IMG/VR virus record: IMGVR_UViG_3300023273_000760
Location: 34,708 to 98,707 of that record
DNA length: 64,000 nt
DNA from: a virus
Reading direction: 5' to 3' (one strand)
Part shown: positions 45,959 to 54,114 of the stretch, piece by piece
Numbering within the stretch: position 1 is the first letter of the stretch
How the letters are laid out: the number at the start of each line of letters is the position of its first letter
The notes under the pieces: model-generated
The model's database searches: none
Told to the model about the DNA's origin: nothing
The model's input: only the letters and a program-made list of their open reading frames with translations
Made by a program: the position numbers and the translations under genes

Positions 45959-47027
45959 AACAGTTACATATTCTAAACAAGGTATACTAGACTATGTTAA
46001 AAATATTGACATAGCAAATACACCTGACTATTTTATAAGTGTGTCAACAAGTCACGGACCAGAAAGTTTTCGTTTATTTGAAGGTGCGTATCATAATGTT
46101 ATTAGTTTGTTTTTTGATGATGTAGAAGTAGATTGTTGGAAAGACATAGAAGATGGCAGACGTGTTTGGTGTAATGCTATGACAGAACAGCAAGCCACAG
46201 AACTGTTAAGTTTTATTAACAGTATTCCAAATGACACAACAGTACATATTAATTGTAGTGAAGGACAGTCCCGCTCACCCGCTATTGCACAGTTTATTAA
46301 TGAACATAGAAACAATGTAAAAGAAAATAATCCTCTAGTTAATCAACACGTATTAAAACTATTACAGGAAGCAACAGGGTATAAACGTTATATTGAAAAA
46401 CATGACGAAGTAAAGTTAGGTTGGAAAATTAAAAAATGGTTCCCAGTTGATATTAATAAAATACAAAATTGGTATTATAGTTTAGAAGAAAGATACAGTG
46501 ATTGGAAATTTATTGTAGGAGAAAATCATCATATATGGAAATTTCCTATTACAGACCCAGAAGGCAAAACAGGACATCGCTTAATGGATGATACAGCATA
46601 TTATACACTTTGTTGGAATAGTGATGAGCCAGGCCCTAAGCCATTTGAACAAGGGTGTGCTAAAGACGAATATAAAGATAATGATGATGACAATCTAAAT
46701 CCTCGTATGTGCTTTGACGGTTATGCTTTAGACATTGTACAAGGTTTACCTGTACGTAGTAAAAAATGGTTAGTAACTATTCACACTCCGGGTACTAAAC
46801 TAATTACACATCAAGACGCACCAGACAAGATTAGAGTACATATTCCTATACACACAAATAATAATAGTAATTGGATAATTGACGGTGAAGAATATCATAT
46901 GGAACCCGGCTGGGCATATCTTGTTAATACAACAGTTCCACACAGTGTAGAGAACAAAGGGTCTACTGATAGAATACATTTATATGGTAAAGTATGGACA
47001 GAAGATGTAAGGAAGTTAAACTTATGA
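45951..47027 (+). CDS. Fusion: dual-specificity phosphatase-like domain + 2OG-Fe(II) oxygenase-like domain
   Basis: 358 residues. Residues 1-150 look like a dual-specificity phosphatase: VHINCSEGQSRSPAIA contains Cys102-X5-Arg108-Ser, the P-loop of Cys phosphatases, and FFDDVEVD about residue 56 could supply the general acid. Residues 160-358 contain the oxygenase signature TKLITHQDAPDKIRVHIPI (HxD, near residue 285) and TVPHSVENKGSTDRIHL, as in the paralogues at 43016, 47622 and 48209. Cys phosphatases remove phosphate from proteins or sugars; the oxygenase half hydroxylates. I know of no such fusion as a standard family. The joined frame is continuous. Confidence 0.75.
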   Translation: MIKTVTYSKQGILDYVKNIDIANTPDYFISVSTSHGPESFRLFEGAYHNVISLFFDDVEVDCWKDIEDGRRVWCNAMTEQQATELLSFINSIPNDTTVHINCSEGQSRSPAIAQFINEHRNNVKENNPLVNQHVLKLLQEATGYKRYIEKHDEVKLGWKIKKWFPVDINKIQNWYYSLEERYSDWKFIVGENHHIWKFPITDPEGKTGHRLMDDTAYYTLCWNSDEPGPKPFEQGCAKDEYKDNDDDNLNPRMCFDGYALDIVQGLPVRSKKWLVTIHTPGTKLITHQDAPDKIRVHIPIHTNNNSNWIIDGEEYHMEPGWAYLVNTTVPHSVENKGSTDRIHLYGKVWTEDVRKLNL

Positions 47028-47638
47028 AAGTTGTAATTACTGGAGGTAGAGATAGCGGAATTAAACCTGGTGTACATACTATGAACAGTTGGTTACATGA
47101 TTACTTTAGTGAAGGTAATGAAGTAATACAATTGAGTAGAGAAACAGGATATGATTTTGATAAAGACTACGACAAGTGTGTTGAGATAGCAAGAACAGCA
47201 GATATATTTGTCAATAGTGCTTGTGTTAACGATTATCAAATTCGCTTCTTAAATGACGTTTACGGTTATGTTCCCTACTTATTAACTATTGGAAGTATTG
47301 CAGGTGAATTCTTAGAAGTTCCTCAAGGATATGATAATCATCCTAACTATGTTGAAGTTAAGAATAAATTAAAGCAACGTTGTAAATGGATCCAACTAGA
47401 ACAAATGGATAATCAAACAACTAAATTATTACATTTGAATATTACAGAAACACGTGATCCTAAGTATAATATTATAGGATTAGAAAAAACAGATTTAAAT
47501 AAGGTACTAGACTTTTGGTTTGAGAATCCTATTATGTCAAATATTGATATGAGATTCTTTACAGAAAGTTATCATAAAGAATATAAACGCAATAAAGTAC
47601 AAAGGATTATAGATCACTACAATGATAAGAGAAGTTAA
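47024..47638 (+). CDS. SDR-like NAD(P)-binding protein (204 aa)
   Basis: Start ATG 47024 overlaps the previous stop (ATGA). The opening MKVVITGGRDSGIKPG is a Rossmann-type glycine motif of short-chain dehydrogenase/epimerase proteins, followed by EIARTADIFVNSACVNDYQ (an NAG-like position) and LTIGSIAGEFLEV (Ser of the usual catalytic set). The Tyr-x-x-x-Lys pair of typical SDRs is not clear. It is shorter than typical SDRs. It probably reduces or epimerises a small substrate, or only binds the cofactor. Confidence 0.62.
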   Translation: MKVVITGGRDSGIKPGVHTMNSWLHDYFSEGNEVIQLSRETGYDFDKDYDKCVEIARTADIFVNSACVNDYQIRFLNDVYGYVPYLLTIGSIAGEFLEVPQGYDNHPNYVEVKNKLKQRCKWIQLEQMDNQTTKLLHLNITETRDPKYNIIGLEKTDLNKVLDFWFENPIMSNIDMRFFTESYHKEYKRNKVQRIIDHYNDKRS

Positions 47639-48212
47639 AACACTTAACACAACAGTTGACATTAATGAATTGCAAGACTACTATAAGCAATTAGTAAATA
47701 GTCACCAAGACTTGTGTTGGAGATATAAAGATAATGTTAGTGAAGGCGTTGGCGGACACGTACTTGACAATGCTTATGGTTGGGCATTACAAAGTAATCT
47801 TGATGATTTAACATTACCTTGTCCTCCGTACAATGTTACTGAAGAACGCAAAATGCATCCTTATAAAGATACTAAATTAATGTTTGGCATTGCTCGTAAA
47901 TTACAAGATGCGTTTCCATTTGCACATCAGTTTAGTGTAGTTGTACACCCTCCAGGAACTTTTATTAACTTTCATAGCGATAGCGATAATTATTTAAAAG
48001 TACATATTCCTATTGAAACTAATAGCAAAGCATATTTTCAATTTCAACCAATGCGTAGATTTGTTTTGCCAGCAGACGGAAGTATGATTCTAGTAAATAC
48101 TAATATCAAACACGGTACATACAACGAAGGTGATACAGATAGAGTACACTTATTTTTTAAGATACCTATTGATAAAGAGAATGAAGTAGTAGGAATGGAA
48201 GGTAAGATATGA
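47622..48212 (+). CDS. 2OG-Fe(II) oxygenase-like (196 aa)
   Basis: Overlaps its neighbour by 17 nt. The signature reads TFINFHSDSDNYLKVHIPIE (HxD), then ILVNTNIKHGTYNEGDTDRVHLFF (distal His, DRxHL). It matches the group formed with 43016, 45951 and 48209. The N-terminal region begins MIREVKTLNTTVDINELQDYY, like the VDKLQEWY start of 43016. Substrate unknown. Confidence 0.72.
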   Translation: MIREVKTLNTTVDINELQDYYKQLVNSHQDLCWRYKDNVSEGVGGHVLDNAYGWALQSNLDDLTLPCPPYNVTEERKMHPYKDTKLMFGIARKLQDAFPFAHQFSVVVHPPGTFINFHSDSDNYLKVHIPIETNSKAYFQFQPMRRFVLPADGSMILVNTNIKHGTYNEGDTDRVHLFFKIPIDKENEVVGMEGKI

Positions 48213-48916
48213 GAGTAATACAAAATTACGATCCTAAAGATATTACAATGGATTTATTGTATAATGACGACTCGTGGGGTGCTATTGAATTAAATGTCAA
48301 ACTAGATGTTTATGAATTGCAATCTTATTATAATACTATACAACAAGAACACAACTATCAATATTTTGACTTTCAAAACTTTCCTGAGCGGTTAACTATT
48401 GAAGTTAGTAAGCAGTATATGGAATTAGGTTACTGTGGATACTATTGCGGACCAATTAGCGGATATACTCTTGCTTGGCCTAAAGAAAGATACGAACCAC
48501 TGCCGCCACCTAGTCAAGCAAATGTAGATATGTTTCCTGAAACACTCGATCCAGAGTTTTATGAAAAGTGTAACGTGTTACCTCGTTTTAGATTTGGCTA
48601 TATGAATACACTAATTGATATGTTAGGTGAAGACAGTTTTAAGCAGTGCATTATTACAGAACACGGACCTAGTGCAACTATTCAAACACATAAAGATTCA
48701 AATGCTAAGAAGTTACACATACCACTAAGAACAAATTCACAAGCGGTGTTTACCTTTGGTGAAAACAGAGAATTAAAATTTAATATGCGTGTAGGTAAAG
48801 TATACATTCTAAACACCAGTGCTTTTCACGGTACTGAAAATTTTGGTGATACTCCTAGAGCACATTTTATTACTCGTGTTGACGAAACAAAAATACAGGA
48901 TATAATTGCTTTATGA
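48209..48916 (+). CDS. 2OG-Fe(II) oxygenase-like (235 aa)
   Basis: Overlaps neighbours by 4 nt on each side. Signature: ATIQTHKDSNAKKLHIPLR (HxD), FTFGENRELKFNMRVGKVYI and NTSAFHGTENFGDTPRAHFI (distal His, Arg). Its N-terminal VIQNYDPKDITMDLLYND resembles the start of 43016 (ISNYNPTLITPQFVDG), showing a close paralogue relation. It directly precedes the halogenase-like gene. Confidence 0.73.
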   Translation: MRVIQNYDPKDITMDLLYNDDSWGAIELNVKLDVYELQSYYNTIQQEHNYQYFDFQNFPERLTIEVSKQYMELGYCGYYCGPISGYTLAWPKERYEPLPPPSQANVDMFPETLDPEFYEKCNVLPRFRFGYMNTLIDMLGEDSFKQCIITEHGPSATIQTHKDSNAKKLHIPLRTNSQAVFTFGENRELKFNMRVGKVYILNTSAFHGTENFGDTPRAHFITRVDETKIQDIIAL

Positions 48917-50013
48917 ATGTAACTATTGTAGGCGGCGGAACAGCAGGTTGGATGACAGCCGCATATCTTTCTAAAAAAACTGATTGGAATATTACAGTTA
49001 TTCAAAGTCAAGATATACCTATTATAGGTGTAGGCGAAAGCACACTTCCAAGTATGTATGACTTTATTCAAGAGTGTGGTTTAACAGAACAAGATTTATT
49101 TGATAACTGTGATGCTGTCCGTAAGTACACAATAAAACATAAAAACTGGCACGGCGAAAGTTGGTTCCATCACTTTTGTTTTAATGAAGCAGAACACGAT
49201 GAACAAATGCGTTGGATGGAAAACTATGAGTTACCAGATAAAAAATGGCGCCATGCTTATCACATAGATGCAAATAAACTTGGTATTATGTTGCGTGACA
49301 AAGTAGCATTACTAAATGGTGTTAAATTAGAAACACGTACACTAGAAACTATTGACGATTTACAAGCAGATTTAATTATTAATTGTACAGGGTTTAATAA
49401 ACTATTTCCTAAAAAAGAATATGTAAAAACACGTCTTAAAAACAACTGTGCAGTAGTAGCACCTAGTTACGATAAAGAATTAAAATATTACACAGAAACA
49501 ACTGCTATGAGTAACGGGTGGATGTGGAATATTTACTTACAAAATCGTATTGGTAATGGATATGTCTTTAGTACAGAACATCAAACAGTTGAAGATGCTA
49601 AACGTGAATTTATTGAAACGTGTCCTTATACTCTTGAACTAGATAAAATGCGAGTAATACATTGGGAAAGCAAATACTGTTTAACTCCGTATCAAGATAA
49701 TATTTTAAGTATTGGATTAAGTGCCGGATTTATAGAGCCTTTAGAAGCACAAGCAATTTGGTTAATACAATATCAAATCGAAATGCTAGTAAAATTATAC
49801 GGCAAACAAAAAGTTTACAATAGACAATGGATTAAAGTTGTAAAGCATATTGAAGATTTTCTTGCATTGCACTACGAAGCAACAAGTAAAGACACACCCT
49901 ATTGGCAAAATCAAGTAAAAGAAATTAAGATTAAAAAGAAACCGTTTACTATCTTTGATGAATATAGTTTTAGGTGTTTAGCCAACGGTTACGCTCTTCC
50001 TCATACTTCTTAA
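48913..50013 (+). CDS. Flavin-dependent tryptophan halogenase-like protein
   Basis: 366 residues versus about 500-540 for characterised tryptophan halogenases. The FAD site VGGGTAGWMTAAYL is at residues 7-20, followed by IGVGESTLPSM. Lys71 in VRKYTIKHKNW is placed like the catalytic Lys, and Glu278 in GFIEPLEAQ like the catalytic Glu. The halogenase signature WxWxIP appears as WMWNIY at 203-208, with Pro replaced by Tyr, followed by RIGNGYVFS. It needs reduced FAD, so a host or phage reductase would be required; none is seen here. Halogenation, or another flavin oxidation, is likely but unproven. Confidence 0.85.
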   Translation: MNVTIVGGGTAGWMTAAYLSKKTDWNITVIQSQDIPIIGVGESTLPSMYDFIQECGLTEQDLFDNCDAVRKYTIKHKNWHGESWFHHFCFNEAEHDEQMRWMENYELPDKKWRHAYHIDANKLGIMLRDKVALLNGVKLETRTLETIDDLQADLIINCTGFNKLFPKKEYVKTRLKNNCAVVAPSYDKELKYYTETTAMSNGWMWNIYLQNRIGNGYVFSTEHQTVEDAKREFIETCPYTLELDKMRVIHWESKYCLTPYQDNILSIGLSAGFIEPLEAQAIWLIQYQIEMLVKLYGKQKVYNRQWIKVVKHIEDFLALHYEATSKDTPYWQNQVKEIKIKKKPFTIFDEYSFRCLANGYALPHTS

Positions 50014-50518
50014 CATCAATTCTCCATATTCTTTGGGGAACATAAAACAGCATAGCACTTTGCTCTAATTTCCAAATGCCAGTCTTTGCTAACATAGGCA
50101 TCATAGTATCGTTCATGCGTTTACTTTTACCACCGTCGTTGTTGATGTTAGTTGTAATGTAAAGTTCGGCATCTGGGTTTTGTCTAGTTGCCCAAGTAAT
50201 TTGTAATGGCAACAAATGACTTAAATGTATTCCTGTTTTAAATATATTACGTCCAACACCTAGTGTGTAGCCTGGCAACTGTGCGCCTCTAAATAAAAGT
50301 CTATAAGCATTAGGAGATACTTCTGGTAATTTGTGTGCACCAGCAATACTAACAATTTTATCTCCATCAAATGCCGCACACCAAAAAGGACACCAGTCCC
50401 ATTTCATTTTTTCTAATGATGTGTTATTACTGAAGTCTTGAGAATTACAAAATTCTTCTACTGCGGGTTTGTCATTATTAGTTAATGCTCTAAACTTTAG
50501 TTTTCCAAGTTTGTCCAT
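49970..50518 (-). CDS. GNAT-like acyltransferase (182 aa)
   Basis: I take ATG 50518 as start; a TTG at 50542 lies inside the upstream gene. The protein begins MDKLGKLKFRALTNND and shows strand-helix order of GNAT proteins: FWCAAFDGDKIVSIAGAHK, YRLLFRGAQLPGYTLGVGRN (a possible acyl-CoA pyrophosphate loop), ITWATRQNPDAELYITTNIN and WKLEQSAMLFY. It overlaps the mini adenylation gene upstream by 29 nt and the halogenase-like gene tail by 44 nt. The acyl donor and acceptor are unknown. Confidence 0.58.
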   Translation of the reverse strand: MDKLGKLKFRALTNNDKPAVEEFCNSQDFSNNTSLEKMKWDWCPFWCAAFDGDKIVSIAGAHKLPEVSPNAYRLLFRGAQLPGYTLGVGRNIFKTGIHLSHLLPLQITWATRQNPDAELYITTNINNDGGKSKRMNDTMMPMLAKTGIWKLEQSAMLFYVPQRIWRIDVKKYEEERNRWLNT

Positions 50519-51155
50519 TTGTTTCTTTTGCTCTCTTAACAAATCTTACAGGGTTCATTTCAAACAGATCTCCTGTTGCTTTTCCGTTTATATAACACTC
50601 ATGTAAACTACTGAAACTAATTGGATAAAACATCACATGATCATCTTTTATGGTATTTAAATCAAATGATGTACTGTTATAACCAATCATTACCGGTGGA
50701 GGAAACTCAGTCATACCATACCAATTTGCTACAGTTTGGACACCACGTTCTCTAAACGCATCTATAAAACTTTGTTCTATTTTGGAACTACCTGTAACCA
50801 TATAACGTACACTGCTCATATCTAACTGTTTAAATGCTTTAGTGTTACTTAATAGTTCTAAATGCCGCGGTATTAACGCTATAACCGTCGGTTTAACGCG
50901 GTTAAACAGTTCAGGGTAGGTGTAGGTACTAAAGTTGCTAGAAACGTGCTGTGCGCCGCTTAAAAACGCAGGAAGAGCGGTGATTGTGTAGTGGGCAATA
51001 GTGTTTGCAGGGAACACATCGAGTACTATATCGTCTTTGGTAAGTCCAATTTCTTTTATACTTTTGGTTGCACATTCTTTTATATAATCCCAAGAATGTT
51101 TAACCTCTTTTGGTTCGTCGGTACTACCAGATGTGAATAGTGTAAGAGTGCTCAT
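50490..51155 (-). CDS. Mini ANL (AMP-binding) adenylation domain
   Basis: 221 residues versus about 500 for standard ANL enzymes. The P-loop-type A3 motif LFTSGSTDEPKEVKHS is at residues 7-21 (usual TSGSTGxPK), and the A5 motif NWYGMTEF near 144-151 (YGxTE). A segment TGDLFEMN near the end resembles the A7 TGD motif. The mobile C-terminal domain is missing, as is the family's full N-terminal subdomain. It may form an acyl-adenylate with the GNAT partner as acceptor, since the two genes overlap. Activity without the C-terminal domain is uncertain. Confidence 0.75.
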   Translation of the reverse strand: MSTLTLFTSGSTDEPKEVKHSWDYIKECATKSIKEIGLTKDDIVLDVFPANTIAHYTITALPAFLSGAQHVSSNFSTYTYPELFNRVKPTVIALIPRHLELLSNTKAFKQLDMSSVRYMVTGSSKIEQSFIDAFRERGVQTVANWYGMTEFPPPVMIGYNSTSFDLNTIKDDHVMFYPISFSSLHECYINGKATGDLFEMNPVRFVKRAKETNGQTWKTKV

Positions 51156-51198
51156 ACACTTACTTATTTTAAAAAGTTTTTGGTAAAGTTAATGCTGG

Positions 51199-52494
51199 TT
51201 AGTACAGTGCGTTCCAAGCAACACCATCATAGTATACTGGATAACTTACAGCACCGCCTTTTGATGCTGGATCCCAGTTAGTACCGTCAGCAATAACAAT
51301 CATTCCTTCTACTGCTGTAGGAGCACTTGTTTGTGGTGCTAGTTTCATAAACCCGTTTACGTCTAAGTGTGCATCTGCAACGTGTACTGCCGCTTGGTTA
51401 ATAGCAAAGTAACCACGTGCATCAAAAGATGCCGCAACCAATGAAGGTGCTGTACCTGTTCCTGCATTGTTAAGGAAAATAATTTTACCTTTAGCAGTAT
51501 CATTGGCAACTGTTTCATTATTGTCAACAGTTAATGCAATAATTGCGTTTGGAACATTACCTTCAGTGCCGCTACCGTCAACATCTGGATCAACTGATCT
51601 AGAACTTAAAACGCCAACATAATCACCTGCTGTTGCTTTAACAGGAGTAACCATATCGCCGTGACGTGCAGTAAATGTAAACTTGGCACTATCATTAATG
51701 CCAGTACCTGCAATGTTAACAATTTCAATTGGCTCAGATCCGTCTGCGTTAACAACCTGGAATACGTTAGAAACTACATCGTTAATATCGCCAATACGAA
51801 CTTCATTAACACCTTGAACTGTAATCTGATTATCAACAATGTTCATTACACCATTAAACAGTTTAACAGTACCGTCTGTTCCATCAATGATTGTACTAGA
51901 ATCTTCAGCAAATACAGAACCTTGTAGATCTGCATTTAGTTGTGTAATTTGCAAAGCATTAAGATCAAGATCGCCTGGCTTCCATTGAGCGGCAAGATTA
52001 TCCCAAGTAAGGATTTGTCCGTTGATAGGAGCGTCTGCACCTGATGTACTTACATCACCTAGACCGTCAATACTCTTAGATGCTAATTGTGCATCAAGAT
52101 CAAATGACAAAAATGCTTCATCACCTACAACCCAGCCACCTGCACCACCGTTAGCACTTGAATCGTATTTTAAAATTTTGTTAGTAGCAACACCAGATAC
52201 AGCATCAACATTAGTTAAATCATTTAGTTCTTGTGCAATATTAAGTGTTTGTGGTTCCCATGTGTTTCCAGTAGTGTTCCACGTTAGCACTTGTCCGTTA
52301 GCAACACCAGCAGTAACAACATCGGTTAAGTCATTTAATCCTACGTCTGGATTAATAAGTGTACCTGTTGATGATGATCCATCGCCAACGTATAATTTAC
52401 CTGTGTCGGTAGTGTAAATGGGTTCACCCGTTGCTGAGGAGCCTACTAGGGCGTCTAACTCGGCTTGTGTACCTCTTCTAAATTTAAGTGCCAT
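51199..52494 (-). CDS. Tail fibre/virion structural protein with repeats
   Basis: 431 residues, starting MALKFRRGTQAELDALVGSS, an opening typical of phage fibre N-termini, with ATG 52494 preceded by AGGAG. About three repeats of LNDLTDVV...NGQVLTWN type follow (LNDLTDVV, LNDLTNVD, IDGLGDVS). The C-terminal part is Ser/Thr/Gly-rich beta structure ending VAWNALY. A late promoter lies upstream at 52528. It flanks the accessory island on the right, mirroring the fibre genes on the left. Confidence 0.8.
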   Translation of the reverse strand: MALKFRRGTQAELDALVGSSATGEPIYTTDTGKLYVGDGSSSTGTLINPDVGLNDLTDVVTAGVANGQVLTWNTTGNTWEPQTLNIAQELNDLTNVDAVSGVATNKILKYDSSANGGAGGWVVGDEAFLSFDLDAQLASKSIDGLGDVSTSGADAPINGQILTWDNLAAQWKPGDLDLNALQITQLNADLQGSVFAEDSSTIIDGTDGTVKLFNGVMNIVDNQITVQGVNEVRIGDINDVVSNVFQVVNADGSEPIEIVNIAGTGINDSAKFTFTARHGDMVTPVKATAGDYVGVLSSRSVDPDVDGSGTEGNVPNAIIALTVDNNETVANDTAKGKIIFLNNAGTGTAPSLVAASFDARGYFAINQAAVHVADAHLDVNGFMKLAPQTSAPTAVEGMIVIADGTNWDPASKGGAVSYPVYYDGVAWNALY

Positions 52495-52527
52495 ACTTGC
52501 TAACTCCTGATATCTGTTTGCTATATG

Positions 52528-52535
52528 TATTTATG
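52528..52535 (-). promoter_or_regulatory. T4-type late promoter-like CATAAATA (minus)
   Basis: CATAAATA reading leftward, about 33 nt before ATG 52494, which also has an AGGAG ribosome site. It sits in a 68-bp intergenic gap and fits a late promoter for the structural gene. Confidence 0.55.
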
Positions 52536-52562
52536 CGAATTGACATCTTTCTTTATTCTTAC

Positions 52563-52880
52563 TTATTTACGCATTTTAGCGTTTTTTAAGGCTTTAGTAA
52601 CGCCTTTTTCAACATCAAGTTTGATCTTTTTACTGTCAATAGCGAAGTTAACGCCTGCAATCTCCGCGCCGTATGTATCAAATAATTCACGAATTTCCTT
52701 ATTGAAGGACGTTTGAGTAGCATTGGTTTTTGTTTCTATAATCCATATTTTCTTGTTCTTGAAGCGAACTTCAATATGTTCTAGGTACTCTAGAGGTATT
52801 GAATCAATTTCAATACCCCTGAATACTTCTGGCCAATGTCTGATTACGTCTTCAGGAAGTTTAAGTTTCCTGGACCCCAT
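52563..52880 (-). CDS. Conserved phage hypothetical protein (105 aa)
   Basis: Begins MGSRKLKLPEDVIRHWPEVF, with Arg/Lys-rich helices, a beta segment KKIWIIETKTNATQTSF and a basic C-terminus VTKALKNAKMRK. No domain is recognised. It lies between virion-type genes and a longer hypothetical, and its basic ends would suit binding of nucleic acid or a protein partner, but this is only a suggestion. Confidence 0.65.
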   Translation of the reverse strand: MGSRKLKLPEDVIRHWPEVFRGIEIDSIPLEYLEHIEVRFKNKKIWIIETKTNATQTSFNKEIRELFDTYGAEIAGVNFAIDSKKIKLDVEKGVTKALKNAKMRK

Positions 52881-52885
52881 CTAAG

Positions 52886-53488
52886 TTAAGCCTTGGCTTT
52901 TTTCTTAGTAGGTACAAGTTCCTCTGCTTGACGTCTTAGTTCTGCCGCTTCTTTACTTAATCTATCTGCTTGTGAGCGATATGATTTAGCAAGTGCTTCG
53001 TCACTTAACACATCTTCGGTTTGTTGAACATCAATTGGCTCTCCTGAAGGAGCAGTTACGTCACCAGTTGGTACTGATTGAGTAGTCTCTTTAGCCGTAC
53101 TACCATCTGTGATAGCAAGGTCATCAATTGAAACACCTTTTTGTTCAGCAATGATTTTGTTCAACTCGTCTAACGAAACTGATGTAGTGTTAGTTGGAGT
53201 CATTTCAACATCTTTAGTAGGAACTTTAAGAAGTTTGCCTTGAGTATGAAACTTAGCCAACATAATTGAACCATCGCTTAAACTTGTACGAGCCATTGCT
53301 TCGGCAAGTTCGTTTGCTGATTGACCAGTTGGTGACTCAATTAACTGCATTAAAATGTCGTGATCTGAATCTGTTAGGTTTTCAGTTGACACAATCAATG
53401 CATGATTAGAATCACCAGGAAGAGTTCTGTACGCAACAGCAACTTTCCTTTTGTTTGTTTTTAATCTTCCAATATGCTTAATAGCCAT
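52886..53488 (-). CDS. Conserved phage hypothetical protein (200 aa)
   Basis: Begins MAIKHIGRLKTNKRKVAVAY. The N-terminal half has a strand-rich fold (TLPGDSNHALIVSTENL) and QSANELAEAMARTSL; the C-terminal third is acidic and Pro/Thr-rich, ending in a predicted coiled coil (SYRSQADRLSKEAAELRRQAEELV) and a Lys-rich tail. The same design occurs in conserved hypotheticals of T4-like marine phages. It lies one nucleotide from the next gene. Function unknown. Confidence 0.68.
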   Translation of the reverse strand: MAIKHIGRLKTNKRKVAVAYRTLPGDSNHALIVSTENLTDSDHDILMQLIESPTGQSANELAEAMARTSLSDGSIMLAKFHTQGKLLKVPTKDVEMTPTNTTSVSLDELNKIIAEQKGVSIDDLAITDGSTAKETTQSVPTGDVTAPSGEPIDVQQTEDVLSDEALAKSYRSQADRLSKEAAELRRQAEELVPTKKKAKA

Positions 53489-53489
53489 T

Positions 53490-53798
53490 TTATTTCTCCG
53501 TTACAGGTTCGCCAGATAATGCCGCTGATGCATCAGCACCTGAGACTGGAACATCTTTCTGGACAGGTTCTTTTTCAGCCGCCTTAGCCGCGTCTGCCTG
53601 TTGTTTTTGTACTGACTGTAAAAATGTATCTAACTTATTATAAGTTGTACCTACAGCCGCTAATTCGTTGGCCTTAAATGCGCCACGTTGTGTAGCCACA
53701 TCAATTACTGTTCTAAGAGTGTTTAGATCTTGAACGGTTAATTCAACTGCACCTGTGGCCGGTCCTGGTGCTGTTGCTTGTGTTGTTGTATCAGACAT
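53490..53798 (-). CDS. Conserved phage hypothetical protein (102 aa)
   Basis: Starts at ATG 53798 behind a strong AAAGGAG ribosome site. It begins MSDTTTQATAPGPATGAVEL, has a helical middle (LNTLRTVIDVATQRGAF, TYNKLDTFLQSVQKQQADAA) and an acidic Pro/Ser end. No known domain. It is read in tandem with the next two hypotheticals on the minus strand. Confidence 0.66.
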   Translation of the reverse strand: MSDTTTQATAPGPATGAVELTVQDLNTLRTVIDVATQRGAFKANELAAVGTTYNKLDTFLQSVQKQQADAAKAAEKEPVQKDVPVSGADASAALSGEPVTEK

Positions 53799-53838
53799 AT
53801 GTCTTCTCCTTTGTTTAGTAATGTATATACTTTATTAC

Positions 53839-54114
53839 TTATTTGTATTTTAAAAGAGGACACGCCAAAGCGAAATATGAAAGTTCCTTTGGATCCTCAA
53901 AACCGATTCTTAATCGGTGTTCTAAAGTATTATTCTGTTGTATTTGGATACTTTTACCAATGTAAAATCTACTCTTACAATGAGTGAGTATCCAATTTGT
54001 TAGTGCCTTTTCTAGATTATAATTTGGATGAATATCTAAGTACTCTAAATGAGGTCCTGGATATTCTAAACGTCTTAGTTTAAAATAGTTAAGCGGATTT
54101 GGTTTCAACTTCAT
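53839..54114 (-). CDS. Conserved phage hypothetical protein (91 aa)
   Basis: Overlaps the end of the VWA/metallopeptidase gene by 26 nt. Begins MKLKPNPLNYFKLRRLEYP, continues PHLEYLDIHPNYNLEKALTNW and ends FALACPLLKYK. No domain recognised. Its coupling to the metallopeptidase/MoxR pair suggests co-expression. Confidence 0.6.
   Translation of the reverse strand: MKLKPNPLNYFKLRRLEYPGPHLEYLDIHPNYNLEKALTNWILTHCKSRFYIGKSIQIQQNNTLEHRLRIGFEDPKELSYFALACPLLKYK

Noticed and set aside
15541-51155. Island as an integrated prophage or insertion element
   Set aside because: No integrase, transposase, terminal repeats or attachment sites were seen; base composition looks like the flanking phage genes.
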